Assembly: GCF_004804275.1 (NCBI RefSeq) | Contig: NZ_STGI01000003.1 | Location: forward strand, 434,001-498,000 | Source: Herbaspirillum sp. ST 5-3 | GTDB taxonomy: Bacteria > Pseudomonadota > Gammaproteobacteria > Burkholderiales > Burkholderiaceae_D | DNA: 64,000 nt | Reading direction: 5' to 3' | Shown here: positions 34,252 through 43,246 of the stretch, piece after piece | Layout of the letters: each line of letters begins with the position of its first letter | Numbering within the stretch: position 1 is the stretch's first letter | Made by a program: the position numbers and the translations under genes | The notes under the pieces: model-generated | What the model was told of the DNA's origin: nothing | Seen by the model: only the letters and a program-made list of their open reading frames with translations | Database searches by the model: none

Positions 34252-35625
34252 ATGCCCGCCACCAGCCGTCTCAAACCGCTCACCGAAGCGCTCGAAGACC
34301 ACAGCGCCGAGGGCATCGCGATCCTCACCGCCGAGCCCTGGCGCTTCACGCAGGCGGCGGTCTTCACCATGGTTGCGTTGGTGCTGGCCGCGCTGGTCTG
34401 GTCCTTCGTCGGCAGCGCCGATGTGATCGTCACCGCGCAAGGCGCGCTCATGCCCGAATCCGAGGTGCGGCGTTTCTATGCGCCCATCGACGGCGAACTG
34501 GCGAACCTGTACATCGCCGAAGGGCAGCCGGTGTCGAAGGGCGACACGCTGGCCCGCCTGAATGCGCGCGGCGCCATCGAGGCGGCGAAGAATGCGCTTG
34601 AGGCGCAGCTCAAGCTGGAAGACGCAGAACGGGAATGGAAGCAGTTCCCCGAGAAGAAAGCGCTCATGGAGCGCAAGGTGGCCGCACTGAAGCAGGCGAT
34701 GGAACTGGAAGAGCATCAGCATTCCAAGCGCGTCGGTGAAGGCACATCCAAGCTGGCCGAAGGACAGCGCGCGCAATTGCAGGAGGCGCGCACCAATCTC
34801 GACGAAGCGCGCCGCGCGCGCGATGCCGCCAAGGAAGAGGCCGACAAGTATGCGCGGCTGTTTTCCATGACGGGCGGCGGCGGCGTCTCGCAGCTGCAGG
34901 TGGAAAACAAGAAGAATGCCTTGCTGGCGGCGGAGAATGCGCTGCGGGTGGCGCAGTCGCGCCTGAGCGAATTGAGCGTGCGCCAGAGCCAGGAATATGA
35001 ACAGGCCCGCTCGCAACTCGAAACCAGCGGGCAGGAGCTGACCAAGCTGCAATTGCAGTACGAAGCGGCCGCGAAGGAAATGGCCAATGCGGAAGAAAAG
35101 CTGCGCCTGCAGGTGCAGACCGCGCGCCTCGTCGCCGACGCCGCTGCCCGTATCCGCTTCGAAAACATCGACAAGGACAACTTCCTGCTCATCGTCGCGC
35201 CGGTGGACGGCGTGATCACCGACGTCACCTCCACCCAGCCAGGTGACAAGATCCAGGCCAATTCGCCGCTGGGCGGAATCGCGCCGAAAAATGCGCGCCC
35301 CGTGCTCAAGATCGAGATCGCCGAACATGACCGCGCCTTCCTGCGCGAAGGACTGCCGGTCAAGCTGAAGTTCAACGCCTTTCCCTATCAGCGCTACGGC
35401 ATCATCAACGGCAGGCTGGATTTCATTTCGCCGGCGACCAAGCCTTCGCCGCAGAGCAAGCAGCCGGTCTACGAGGGACGCGTGCGGCTCGACCAGGATC
35501 ATTATCTGGTGGGCGACACGAAGTATCCCTTGCGTTACGGCATGACGGCCATTGCCGAAGTGGTCGTGCGGGAGCGGCGCCTGATCGATCTGGCGCTCGA
35601 CCCGTTCCGGCAGATCGGGGGCTAA
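34252..35625 (+). CDS. HlyD-type membrane fusion protein
   Basis: 457 aa. A short cytosolic N-terminus precedes one transmembrane helix (about 35-55). A lipoyl half-motif follows (VRRFYAPIDGELANLYIAEG), then a long coiled-coil hairpin (about 100-285), the second lipoyl half (LLIVAPVDGVITDVTSTQPG) and a beta-barrel (VLKIEIAEHDRAFLREGLPV). This is the layout of type I secretion adaptors that connect an inner-membrane ABC exporter with TolC. It starts 5 bp after the double-FHA gene and ends the operon. No ABC exporter or C39 peptidase gene follows, so the inner-membrane partner is not in this window. Confidence 0.88.
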   Translation: MPATSRLKPLTEALEDHSAEGIAILTAEPWRFTQAAVFTMVALVLAALVWSFVGSADVIVTAQGALMPESEVRRFYAPIDGELANLYIAEGQPVSKGDTLARLNARGAIEAAKNALEAQLKLEDAEREWKQFPEKKALMERKVAALKQAMELEEHQHSKRVGEGTSKLAEGQRAQLQEARTNLDEARRARDAAKEEADKYARLFSMTGGGGVSQLQVENKKNALLAAENALRVAQSRLSELSVRQSQEYEQARSQLETSGQELTKLQLQYEAAAKEMANAEEKLRLQVQTARLVADAAARIRFENIDKDNFLLIVAPVDGVITDVTSTQPGDKIQANSPLGGIAPKNARPVLKIEIAEHDRAFLREGLPVKLKFNAFPYQRYGIINGRLDFISPATKPSPQSKQPVYEGRVRLDQDHYLVGDTKYPLRYGMTAIAEVVVRERRLIDLALDPFRQIGG

Positions 35626-35784
35626 GAATGCAATAGTTGACGGATCTCAAGTCGCCTCCAGCCACTCGGCTAAGCTGATGACATGATGTTCAGGAAAACC
35701 GGATTCTGACAATAGCGCCGGCGGATCGACTCAGCCGCCGGAACCTGTTCCCGTGCAACGCCACATTTGAACGCTCACTTCACC

Positions 35785-36249
35785 ATGTACAAGCACATCC
35801 TGTTACCGACCGACGGTTCGGCGCTCTCGCAAAAAGCCGTGCGCAGCGGCATCCTGTTCGCGAAAAACACCGGCGCAACGGTGGTTGGCATCCACGTCAT
35901 TCCCACGCCGCACCAGGATCAACTGGAGGCCTGGATGCATCACGACCCGCATTACCCCGAGCGCCGGCAAGTCTTGTTCGACAAGTTTGCCGACGAGTAT
36001 CTATCCTTCATCGCCAACAGCGCACTGGCAGAAGAGGTGCCGTGCAGCTGCAAGATGATCAAGGCGGACGAACCCTACCTGGCGATCGTGAAGGCCGCGG
36101 AGCAGTTGCACTGCGACCTGATCTTCATGGCATCGCATGGGTGGAAGGGTGATTCGGCGCAGGTGCTGGGCAGTGAAACCCTGAAGGTGCTGATTCACAG
36201 CAAGGTGCCGGTCATGGTTCACAAGCCCGGTCCGCACGATCGCGTCTGA
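35785..36249 (+). CDS. Universal stress protein (UspA family)
   Basis: 154 aa, a single Usp domain with the N-terminal YKHILLPTDGSALSQKAV and a C-terminal GWKGDSAQVLGSETLKVLIHSKVPVMV, which contains the nucleotide-binding G-x2-G-x9-G-type stretch in modified form. It is cytosolic and has no fused domain. Such proteins bind ATP or AMP and help survival under stress or low oxygen. The start is taken at ATG 35785, although a TTG at 35767 is in frame; neither has a strong ribosome site. It is convergent with the CBS gene. Confidence 0.9.
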   Translation: MYKHILLPTDGSALSQKAVRSGILFAKNTGATVVGIHVIPTPHQDQLEAWMHHDPHYPERRQVLFDKFADEYLSFIANSALAEEVPCSCKMIKADEPYLAIVKAAEQLHCDLIFMASHGWKGDSAQVLGSETLKVLIHSKVPVMVHKPGPHDRV

Positions 36250-36268
36250 CGCCGGCGTAGTTGGCGAC

Positions 36269-36712
36269 TCAGTGCGGCTGCTGGGTGCTGCCGTGCTGCG
36301 ATCCCGGCTCGGAAATGGACGAGAGCGCTTCCGCCGCCGGTGCGGTTTCTCCCGTCGTGCTGATATCTCCGAGGGAAACGATGCCTGTCAGCCGCTTGTC
36401 GCGGTTGACGACCGGCAGCCGGCGAACTTGCAGATCGCCCATGTTGCGAGCCACATCGTCGAGGTCGTCTTCTTCAAAGCAGTACTTCACGTCCTCGCTC
36501 ATGACATCCCTGATTCTGGTATCACCGCTCTTGCCCTGGGCAAGCGCGCGTACCACGATGTCGCGGTCGGTGATCATGCCGACCAGGCGATCGTTCTCGC
36601 CGACAGGCAAAACGCCGTAATCGCCTTCCGCCATCATCTTTGCGGCTTCGATGAGGCTCTGGTCCGGATTGGCCACGTGTACATCGCGTGACATTGCTTC
36701 AGCAACTCGCAT
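36269..36712 (-). CDS. Tandem CBS-domain protein
   Basis: 147 aa forming one Bateman module. CBS1 (about 1-60) shows AMSRDVHVANPDQSLIEAA and GVLPVGENDRLVGMITDRD. CBS2 (about 68-125) shows IRDVMSEDVKYCFEEDDLDD and RRLPVVNRDKRLTGIVSLGD. Such free-standing pairs bind adenine nucleotides and are often linked with stress genes, as here with the Usp gene in convergent orientation. The C-terminal 25 residues are low-complexity. There is no catalytic domain. Confidence 0.9.
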   Translation of the reverse strand: MRVAEAMSRDVHVANPDQSLIEAAKMMAEGDYGVLPVGENDRLVGMITDRDIVVRALAQGKSGDTRIRDVMSEDVKYCFEEDDLDDVARNMGDLQVRRLPVVNRDKRLTGIVSLGDISTTGETAPAAEALSSISEPGSQHGSTQQPH

Positions 36713-37188
36713 GATAGGTCTCCTTATGAAGTCATGGGGGCCTTGCAGGTCGATGCAACGCGTATGCCAGTCGATGCATACACGTCTGCAGAGGCGTCAT
36801 GCCCGTGGACCTCGTCATGTTGGTGCTGCTCATTGTCGGATTTATATACCGCGCGATGTAAGGCTTACCGGGCATCGTCGGGTGAAGCGCTCGATATCCA
36901 CGCGTGGTGCATGGTCAATGCTTGTCGGTGTCTGGCTTGCACACCGTACCGCGTCTTTCCCGCAAACAAGAGCAAGCTCCCGCTTTTGGGAAGCCCTGGC
37001 TTCAATCTTGATCTTCGCTGCGCCGCCGATCCCTGAAAGACCGCGTCGTTCCTCGCTGGCGCCGTCTGGCCCGGTATTTGCTAAACGGAAACCAAACAGA
37101 AATAGCAGGTCATTGGGTTTTGCATCATGGGGAAGCAGTAACCGGGTAGCGCCAATTGCAGCGAGACCCACAGCAAGGGAGCGGAAAA
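36713..37188. other. Divergent intergenic region (CBS / chemoreceptor)
   Basis: 476 bases between divergent starts. I see no supported gene, RNA or repeat; promoters for both neighbours should lie here. Confidence 0.5.
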
Positions 37189-38922
37189 TTGAGGATCGCG
37201 AATCTAAGAATAGGTGTCCGTCTGGGAAGCGGCTTCGGCCTCGTCCTGGTGCTGATGATTGCACTTGGTGTGCTCAGCGCAATGCGCATGCAAAAGATCG
37301 AACGCAGCCTGGACGGCATCGTCAACGAAAACAACGTCATGATCAAGTCGGCGTTCTCGATGCGCCAGATGGTGCTGGAGATCGGCCTGGCCACGCGCAA
37401 CCTTGCCTTGACGACGGATGAAGATCAGAAACTGAGGGAAACCGACCGCATCACCGACGACCGGGACGAATACAACTCCTACGTCGAAAACCTCGAGCGC
37501 CTCGTTCACGCGGACAACGCGAAGGCAGTGCTCGCCAAGATCGCCGCCGCGAAGGACGCTACCGAACCGCTGACCGACAAGGCGCTCGCCATGCTGGGCG
37601 ACGGCAAGCAGGCCGATGCCGTCAAGGTTCTGGTCGATGAAGTGTGGCCCAGCCAGCGCAAGTGGATGGGCGCGATGGATGAGTTGGTGCGCCTGCTGGA
37701 GCGCGATGCCGACAAGGCCGTGGAAAATGCGCAGGCCACCTACAAGAATGCACTGATCCTGACCGCGCTGATCGGCGGCGTGGCACTGCTGCTCGGCATC
37801 GGCGCGGCATGGACGGTGACGCGCAGCATTACCAAGCCCCTGCATGCAGCGGTCGCAGTTGCGCGCCGCGTCGCACAGGGCGACCTCACCGGCGAGGTCG
37901 AAGTGAAATCGCGCGACGAAACCGGGCAACTGATGCAGGCGCTGAAGGAAATGAACGACAGCCTGGTGCGCATCGTCACCCAGGTGCGGTCTGGCACCGA
38001 CACGATCACCACGGCGTCCACTGAAATTTCGGCGGGCAACCAGGATCTGTCCTCGCGCACCGAACAACAGGCCAGCTCGCTTGAGCAGACCGCATCGTCG
38101 ATGGAAGAACTGACGTCGACGGTCAAGCAGAATGCCGACAACGCCCGTCAGGCCAACAAGCTTGCCGCATCGGCGTCCGAGGTGGCAGTGAAGGGTGGGG
38201 CGGTGGTGTCGGAGGTCGTCGCGACAATGGGATCGATCAATGCCTCGGCAAGGAAGATTTCAGACATCATCGGCGTGATCGACGGCATTGCATTCCAGAC
38301 CAACATCCTCGCACTGAACGCAGCGGTGGAAGCGGCGCGAGCCGGCGAGCAGGGACGCGGCTTTGCCGTGGTCGCCGGAGAAGTGCGCAACCTGGCGCAA
38401 CGTTCCGCAGCCGCCGCCAAGGAAATCAAGGCACTGATCGAAGACTCGGTGGACAAGGTTGGCGCCGGCAGCAAGCTGGTCGACCAGGCCGGCGAGACCA
38501 TGCACGAGATCGTCGCCAGCGTGAAGCGTGTGACTGATGTCATCGACGAAATCACGTGCGCCAGCGAAGAGCAGTCCACGGGCATCGAGCAGATCAACCA
38601 GGCGATCGCGCAGATGGATCGCGTCACACAGCAAAACGCATCGCTGGTGGAAGAAGCCGCCGCTGCGGCAAACGCCTTGCACGATCAGGCGAACGGCCTG
38701 GTGCAGGTGGTGAATATCTTCAAACTTGAAAACGCTCCGGAAGGCGAGTTCGAAGCGGAGTCCGTGCCGCAGCTTGCAGCGAATGCAGCGGAAGCGGCAC
38801 CCGCGCAACGCCCCTCCGCCGTGGTGCAGCTTTCGACGCGAAGAGGCTTGCCGGTCGAAGCGCCGCGCCCGCGCATTGCCGCGGTTGCCGGTGCGCGCGG
38901 TGGCGATTGGGAAGAATTCTAG
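37189..38922 (+). CDS. Methyl-accepting chemotaxis protein
   Basis: About 577 aa. TM1 (about 10-30) is followed by a periplasmic four-helix-bundle sensor (about 35-185), TM2 (about 190-212), a HAMP domain and the signalling hairpin with [20 protein letters not shown] and [19 protein letters not shown]. The chain ends in DWEEF, which resembles the NWETF pentapeptide used to tether CheR/CheB; high-abundance, adaptable receptors have it. The start is placed at TTG 37189 because AAGGGAGCGG precedes it; an in-frame TTG at 37156 would add residues with no such site. The ligand cannot be predicted. A good terminator follows. Confidence 0.92.
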   Translation: MRIANLRIGVRLGSGFGLVLVLMIALGVLSAMRMQKIERSLDGIVNENNVMIKSAFSMRQMVLEIGLATRNLALTTDEDQKLRETDRITDDRDEYNSYVENLERLVHADNAKAVLAKIAAAKDATEPLTDKALAMLGDGKQADAVKVLVDEVWPSQRKWMGAMDELVRLLERDADKAVENAQATYKNALILTALIGGVALLLGIGAAWTVTRSITKPLHAAVAVARRVAQGDLTGEVEVKSRDETGQLMQALKEMNDSLVRIVTQVRSGTDTITTASTEISAGNQDLSSRTEQQASSLEQTASSMEELTSTVKQNADNARQANKLAASASEVAVKGGAVVSEVVATMGSINASARKISDIIGVIDGIAFQTNILALNAAVEAARAGEQGRGFAVVAGEVRNLAQRSAAAAKEIKALIEDSVDKVGAGSKLVDQAGETMHEIVASVKRVTDVIDEITCASEEQSTGIEQINQAIAQMDRVTQQNASLVEEAAAAANALHDQANGLVQVVNIFKLENAPEGEFEAESVPQLAANAAEAAPAQRPSAVVQLSTRRGLPVEAPRPRIAAVAGARGGDWEEF

Positions 38923-38969
38923 AAAGGTATCCACTCGAAAGAAATGAATTCAGGGTTGTCTCCTCCTTC

Positions 38970-38996
38970 GCCGCCCTTCACGGGCGGCTTTTTTTT
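38970..38996 (+). terminator. Intrinsic terminator after the chemoreceptor gene
   Basis: GCCGCCC-TTCAC-GGGCGGC forms a 7-bp GC stem followed by eight T residues, a standard Rho-independent terminator 47 bp after the stop codon. Confidence 0.85.
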
Positions 38997-39034
38997 GCCG
39001 GCTTTTTTCAAGACAACATCATCGAGGTAAGAAA

Positions 39035-40246
39035 ATGCTGTATCAGATTCACGAACTTGGACATGCGGTCATGAGCCCGCTGGCGAACTGGGCGAGTGCC
39101 GTATCCCAACTGTTTGGCAGCGCTGCTTCGCCGCTTTCCTACGTGCCGTTTGCACGGGACGTCGCCGCCGGCGCGGACCTGATGGTTCGCATCGCCAAGG
39201 ACTACAAGAAGCCTGCGTTCAATATCGATGCCACCACGGTCGATGGGCGGGTCGTTGAGATTCAGGAGGAAACGCTCGCCGCCAAACCGTTCTGCAGGCT
39301 GCTGCATTTCCGGAAACAGCAAGCTCTTGCGCAACCCAGATTGCTGGTCGTCGCACCGCTCTCCGGCCACCACGCGACGCTGCTGCGCGACACCGTGCGC
39401 GTGCTGCTGCATGAGCATGATGTGTACATCACCGACTGGACCGATGCGCGCATGGTGCCGGTGTCCGAAGGCGATTTCCACCTGGACGACTATGTCGCCT
39501 ACGTGCAGGATTTCATTCGCCTGCTTGGGCCTGATGTGCATGTGCTCGCGATCTGTCAACCGACCGTTCCGGTATTGGGCGCGGTGTCGCTGATGGCAAG
39601 CGCCGGCGACATCCAGCCGCGCACGATGACGCTGATGGGCGGTCCGATCGACGGACGCATTTCACCCACCGAAGTCAACAAGCTCGCGATGAGCAAGCCC
39701 TACGAGTGGTTCGAAGCGAGCGTGATCGACGTCGTTCCCTTCAACTACCCTGGTGCGGGACGGCGTGTGTATCCGGGCTTCCTGCAGCATGCCGGTTTCA
39801 TCGCCATGCATCCGGAAAAGCACATGCAAAGCTATGTCGACTTTTACGAGAACCGCGCGCACGGACATCCGGTCGATGCCCATCTCAAGTTCTACGATGA
39901 ATACAATGCGGTGCTCGACATGGCCGCCGAGTTTTACCTGGAAACCATCAAGGTGGTGTTCCAGGATTTCAACCTGCCGAACGGCACCTGGCAGGTGAAT
40001 GGACAACCGGTGCGCCCGCAGGATATCAAGGACGTCGCATTGCTGACGGTCGAAGGTGCGCAGGACGACATCTGCGGCATCGGCCAGACGAAAGTGGCGC
40101 ACACGCTATGCAGCGCGATTCCGTCGGTGAAGAGAATGCATCACGAAGAACCCGGAAGCGGGCATTACGGCATTTTCTCCGGTCGGCGCTGGCGCGAGAA
40201 CATCTGTCCGGTAGTCAGCACGTTTATTCGCGCGAACAACGGATGA
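39035..40246 (+). CDS. phaZ: Intracellular polyhydroxyalkanoate depolymerase
   Basis: 403 aa, no signal peptide. It has the typical MLYQIHELGHAVMSPL start, HHATLLRDTVRVLL, VYITDWTDARMVP and the lipase-box-like AICQPTVPVLG, in which cysteine (about C174) replaces the usual serine nucleophile. The Asp and His of the triad are probably in VEGAQDDICG and GSGHYGIFSGRRW. It degrades stored PHB granules to hydroxybutyrate or its CoA derivative. Length and motifs are normal. No phaC or phaA is nearby, but the ackA/pta pair 2 kb downstream also handles acetyl units. Confidence 0.93.
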   Translation: MLYQIHELGHAVMSPLANWASAVSQLFGSAASPLSYVPFARDVAAGADLMVRIAKDYKKPAFNIDATTVDGRVVEIQEETLAAKPFCRLLHFRKQQALAQPRLLVVAPLSGHHATLLRDTVRVLLHEHDVYITDWTDARMVPVSEGDFHLDDYVAYVQDFIRLLGPDVHVLAICQPTVPVLGAVSLMASAGDIQPRTMTLMGGPIDGRISPTEVNKLAMSKPYEWFEASVIDVVPFNYPGAGRRVYPGFLQHAGFIAMHPEKHMQSYVDFYENRAHGHPVDAHLKFYDEYNAVLDMAAEFYLETIKVVFQDFNLPNGTWQVNGQPVRPQDIKDVALLTVEGAQDDICGIGQTKVAHTLCSAIPSVKRMHHEEPGSGHYGIFSGRRWRENICPVVSTFIRANNG

Positions 40247-40302
40247 CAGCGCAATGAAAAATGCTGCGGAAGCAGAAAGGTCGGATCACGATGTGGGAAA
40301 AT

Positions 40303-41553
40303 TTAAAAGAAGAAGAATAGTGCGGCGACCGCGGTCGGCAGCAGAGCGCCAAGCAGCAGGCCGCCCAGGCCAATCGATTCATCGGCGAATCCATTCCTGA
40401 GCAGCGCGACCCCCGCAGGATTCGGCGCATTGGCAATGACCGTCAGTCCACCGCCCACGACTGCACCGGACACGAGCATGTATTTCGCCTGATCCGCCAA
40501 CCCTTCAATGAGCGAACCGAGATAGGTGAGGGCGGCATTATCGGTAATGGCGGTCAGTGCAATCGCACCCAGAAACATTGCCGTGGGTTCCAGGCTGGAG
40601 ACAATCGGCTGCAACCACCACTGTTGCATGCCGCCAAGGACCACCAAACCGGCGAGAAAAAAGCCGACAAGCAATCCCTCCTTCAGGATCAATGTGTTCT
40701 GGTATTGCGAATAGGCTTGTGTGAATCCGAGGAAGAACAGGAATACCCCAAGGAAAATGACAGGGTGATGGGCAAAGACGACCACGCCGACGAGAAACAG
40801 GAGATGGATTGCACCTACCCAAAAGGGAACACCTGCATCTCCCTCAACTGCTGCATCCAATGACTGATCGCTTAAATAGGGGCGGAGGAAATACGTTACC
40901 GCCGTCGCATTGACAAGCACTGCGGCGCAGGCCTTCCAGCCAAAAGTCGTCGCCATGAATGCGGTATCCCAATTCCATTTGGCGGCCACCATCAGCACCG
41001 GCGGCGCTGCAAATGAGGTCAATGTGCCGCCGATGGAGACGTTGACGAACAGCACCCCAAGGGCTGCGTACTTGACCCATTCCGCCACGCCCTGGCGGAA
41101 AACCAGGGGTGCAAGCATGAGCGCGGCGAGCGTCATGGCCGCCGGCTCGGTAATGACGGAGCCGATAAGCGGCACCATGGCAAGGCAAAGCCAGGTTCGT
41201 GCGACCACATCCCTGACCGGCATGAGCCTTGCCAACATGGAAATCAGGCCCTTGACCGCTTCAAGAACCGGGCGCGACGCCGCCACGACCATGATGACAA
41301 ACACGAACAGCGGCTCTGTATATTGGCGGGATTCCGCGTATTCGATCGCTTGATCGCCGCCCTGCACGAATGCCATCGTCACGAGCAAAACACAGGCCCA
41401 CAAGCCAAAGACCACCTCGATTTCGCCGAGCAGGTGAAATAACCCGGCATGCTTGGTACTGCGGTCCGCAAGACGTTCGAACGACTTTGCGGCAAAGGTG
41501 TGAATCAGTGCAAAAGCAAAAAGAAGCGCCGCAATGTTGTTGATGATGTTCAT
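40303..41553 (-). CDS. Putative Na+/H+ antiporter (membrane protein)
   Basis: About 416 aa with about eleven hydrophobic helices. The stretches AAASRPVLEAVKG-like loop, SVITEPAAMTLAALMLAPLV, GGTLTSFAAPPVLMVAA, ITDNAALTYLGSL and GGGLTVIANAPNPAG resemble the putative Na+/H+ antiporter family related to NhaD/ArsB-type ion transporters, in which the polar TDNA and NAPNP segments line the ion path. It probably exchanges Na+ for protons across the inner membrane. The start at 41553 (MNIINN) is chosen; 41577 is possible, and neither has a clear ribosome site. It is convergent with phaZ and appears monocistronic. Confidence 0.8.
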   Translation of the reverse strand: MNIINNIAALLFAFALIHTFAAKSFERLADRSTKHAGLFHLLGEIEVVFGLWACVLLVTMAFVQGGDQAIEYAESRQYTEPLFVFVIMVVAASRPVLEAVKGLISMLARLMPVRDVVARTWLCLAMVPLIGSVITEPAAMTLAALMLAPLVFRQGVAEWVKYAALGVLFVNVSIGGTLTSFAAPPVLMVAAKWNWDTAFMATTFGWKACAAVLVNATAVTYFLRPYLSDQSLDAAVEGDAGVPFWVGAIHLLFLVGVVVFAHHPVIFLGVFLFFLGFTQAYSQYQNTLILKEGLLVGFFLAGLVVLGGMQQWWLQPIVSSLEPTAMFLGAIALTAITDNAALTYLGSLIEGLADQAKYMLVSGAVVGGGLTVIANAPNPAGVALLRNGFADESIGLGGLLLGALLPTAVAALFFFF

Positions 41554-42052
41554 GGATGATGAGTTGAGCCGATGCACGAATGAGAGCCAGCTGCAGGAAT
41601 CATACAGGCTTCATCTTAACCAGGGATTAAGCAGCCTGATCCCGGTTGTTGCGACGACTCGCATGTAGCAGTAGTGCACGTCGTATCTGCGCTTGGCACG
41701 TGCTTGACGAGCGGCATCCCGAGCCGTGCGCATCGGTAGCCGGACAAGCACTGGATTGTTGGCCATGTACCTCATCAATACGGCGGCCCCAAACCTGCAT
41801 GGCGGATGAATGGCTTTCACCTGGTGTCCTCGCATGAAAACGTCCGTGACGAGCACGCAAGTTCAGGTGATGAGAATGCCTGCTTCGCGATCGGACTCAC
41901 CGTCGAAGTATCGGCGAGACAAGGTTTCTTATTGATAGCGTCCCGCTGCGAAATACATCGCAGCGGGACTGCAGGTGAGGTAACCGGTCGGATTAGTCAA
42001 CCGGCTCGCATTACGCATGTGCCCATGCGGCGCGTCTATTCATGGTCGATGG
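41554..42052. other. Intergenic region, nothing recognised
   Basis: Almost 500 bases between the antiporter start and the ackA stop, both on the minus strand. No supported gene, RNA or repeat was found; the antiporter promoter should be near its lower end. Confidence 0.45.
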
Positions 42053-43246
42053 CTAGTTGATCAGGCGCGCCGCATCTTGCGCCGCCACGCGTCCTTCGTC
42101 GGTCGGCACTACCCAGATTTCCACGCTGCTGTCAGCCGCATGGATGGCGGCAATCGCATCGCCGTTGGCAGTCTGATTCGCCGCTTCATCGATGCGGATG
42201 CCGAGATAGGACAGCGCATCGCAGGTACGCTTGCGCAAGGCCGCATCATGTTCGCCGATGCCGCCCGTGAACGCGATCACATCCAATCCCTCCAGGCAGG
42301 CGGAGAGCGCGCCGCATTCGCGCACCAGGCGATGGATGAAGATGTCGATGGCGAGCCTGGCGGCGGGCTCCGCGCTCGCATGCAGCGTCCGCATGTCCGC
42401 CGAAACGCCGGAGACGCCGCGCAGGCCCGACTCGCGGTACAGCATGCGTTCCAGTTGCTCCCAGCTCCAGCCGTGGCGCAGCAGGTGCAGCAACACGCCG
42501 GGGTCGACTTCGCCGCTGCGCGTGCCCATCATCAGTCCATCCAGTGCAGAGAAACCCATGGTGGTGGCAATGCTCTTGCCGTTCTTTACCGCGCAGGCGC
42601 TTGCGCCGTTACCGAGGTGGGCAATCACGGCGCGGCCTCGTGCATGCGCCGTGTGCTCCATGAGCCGGTCGGCGACATAGCGATACGACAGGCCGTGGAA
42701 GCCATAGCGGCGGATGCCCATCTCGCGCAAAGATTGCGGCAGGGCGAACAGATATTCCGTCTGCGGCAAGGTCGCGTGAAATGCGGTATCGAAGCATCCG
42801 ATCTGCGGCAGGTGCGGAAAGCTCTTCCTGAACGCACGCACGCCGGCCAGGTTGTGCGGCTGATGCAAGGGCGCCAGCGAGGACAGGGATGTCAGGTAGG
42901 CCAGCATGTCATCGTCCAGCAGCACCGATTCGGTCAGGCGTTCTCCGCCGTGCACAATGCGATGCGCGATGGCCGTGATGCGGATGCCGTCGGCATGGCG
43001 CTTCAGTACTGTGTCGAGCGCGGCCAGCGCACGATCGTGCGGGCAGCCATCGCCGGCTTGCAGCGTGTCGCTGCTGTTGCCGTCCCTGCCCGAAACCTTG
43101 ACGATTGGCGCGCCGCCGGCTTCCAGTCCTTCGATATTGCCTGACAGGCGGGCCGCGCCGATATCGCGACCGTCCTGCGGATAGAGCGCGAACTTCAGCG
43201 AGGACGATCCCGCGTTGACTGCGAGGATGGCATTGAGGGCGCTCAT
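42053..43246 (-). CDS. ackA: Acetate kinase
   Basis: 397 aa. Family motifs are complete: ILAVNAGSSSLKFALY, AHRIVHGGERL, GCFDTAFHATLPQ (catalytic Asp), YGFHGLSYRYV, AHLGNGASACAV, MGTRSGEVDPGV and FTGGIGEHDAALR. It makes ATP and acetate from acetyl phosphate, or the reverse. Its ATG overlaps the stop of the upstream phosphotransacetylase gene (ATGA), so both are made together. This pair supports overflow metabolism or fermentative ATP formation, which fits the low-oxygen genes next door. Confidence 0.97.
   Translation of the reverse strand: MSALNAILAVNAGSSSLKFALYPQDGRDIGAARLSGNIEGLEAGGAPIVKVSGRDGNSSDTLQAGDGCPHDRALAALDTVLKRHADGIRITAIAHRIVHGGERLTESVLLDDDMLAYLTSLSSLAPLHQPHNLAGVRAFRKSFPHLPQIGCFDTAFHATLPQTEYLFALPQSLREMGIRRYGFHGLSYRYVADRLMEHTAHARGRAVIAHLGNGASACAVKNGKSIATTMGFSALDGLMMGTRSGEVDPGVLLHLLRHGWSWEQLERMLYRESGLRGVSGVSADMRTLHASAEPAARLAIDIFIHRLVRECGALSACLEGLDVIAFTGGIGEHDAALRKRTCDALSYLGIRIDEAANQTANGDAIAAIHAADSSVEIWVVPTDEGRVAAQDAARLIN

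Noticed and set aside
31752-34451. An 899-residue open frame on the minus strand opposite the double-FHA gene
   Set aside because: It is the mirror of a high-GC coding sequence, has no recognisable domain, and the plus-strand genes fit a coupled operon. The same applies to the long antisense frames at 28241-30295, 25405-27141, 16776-18614, 50016-51926, 53356-54981 and 55357-57105.
15426-35625. A type VI secretion locus, because of kinase, PP2C and FHA genes
   Set aside because: No TssB/C, TssM, TssJ, ClpV, Hcp or VgrG gene is present.
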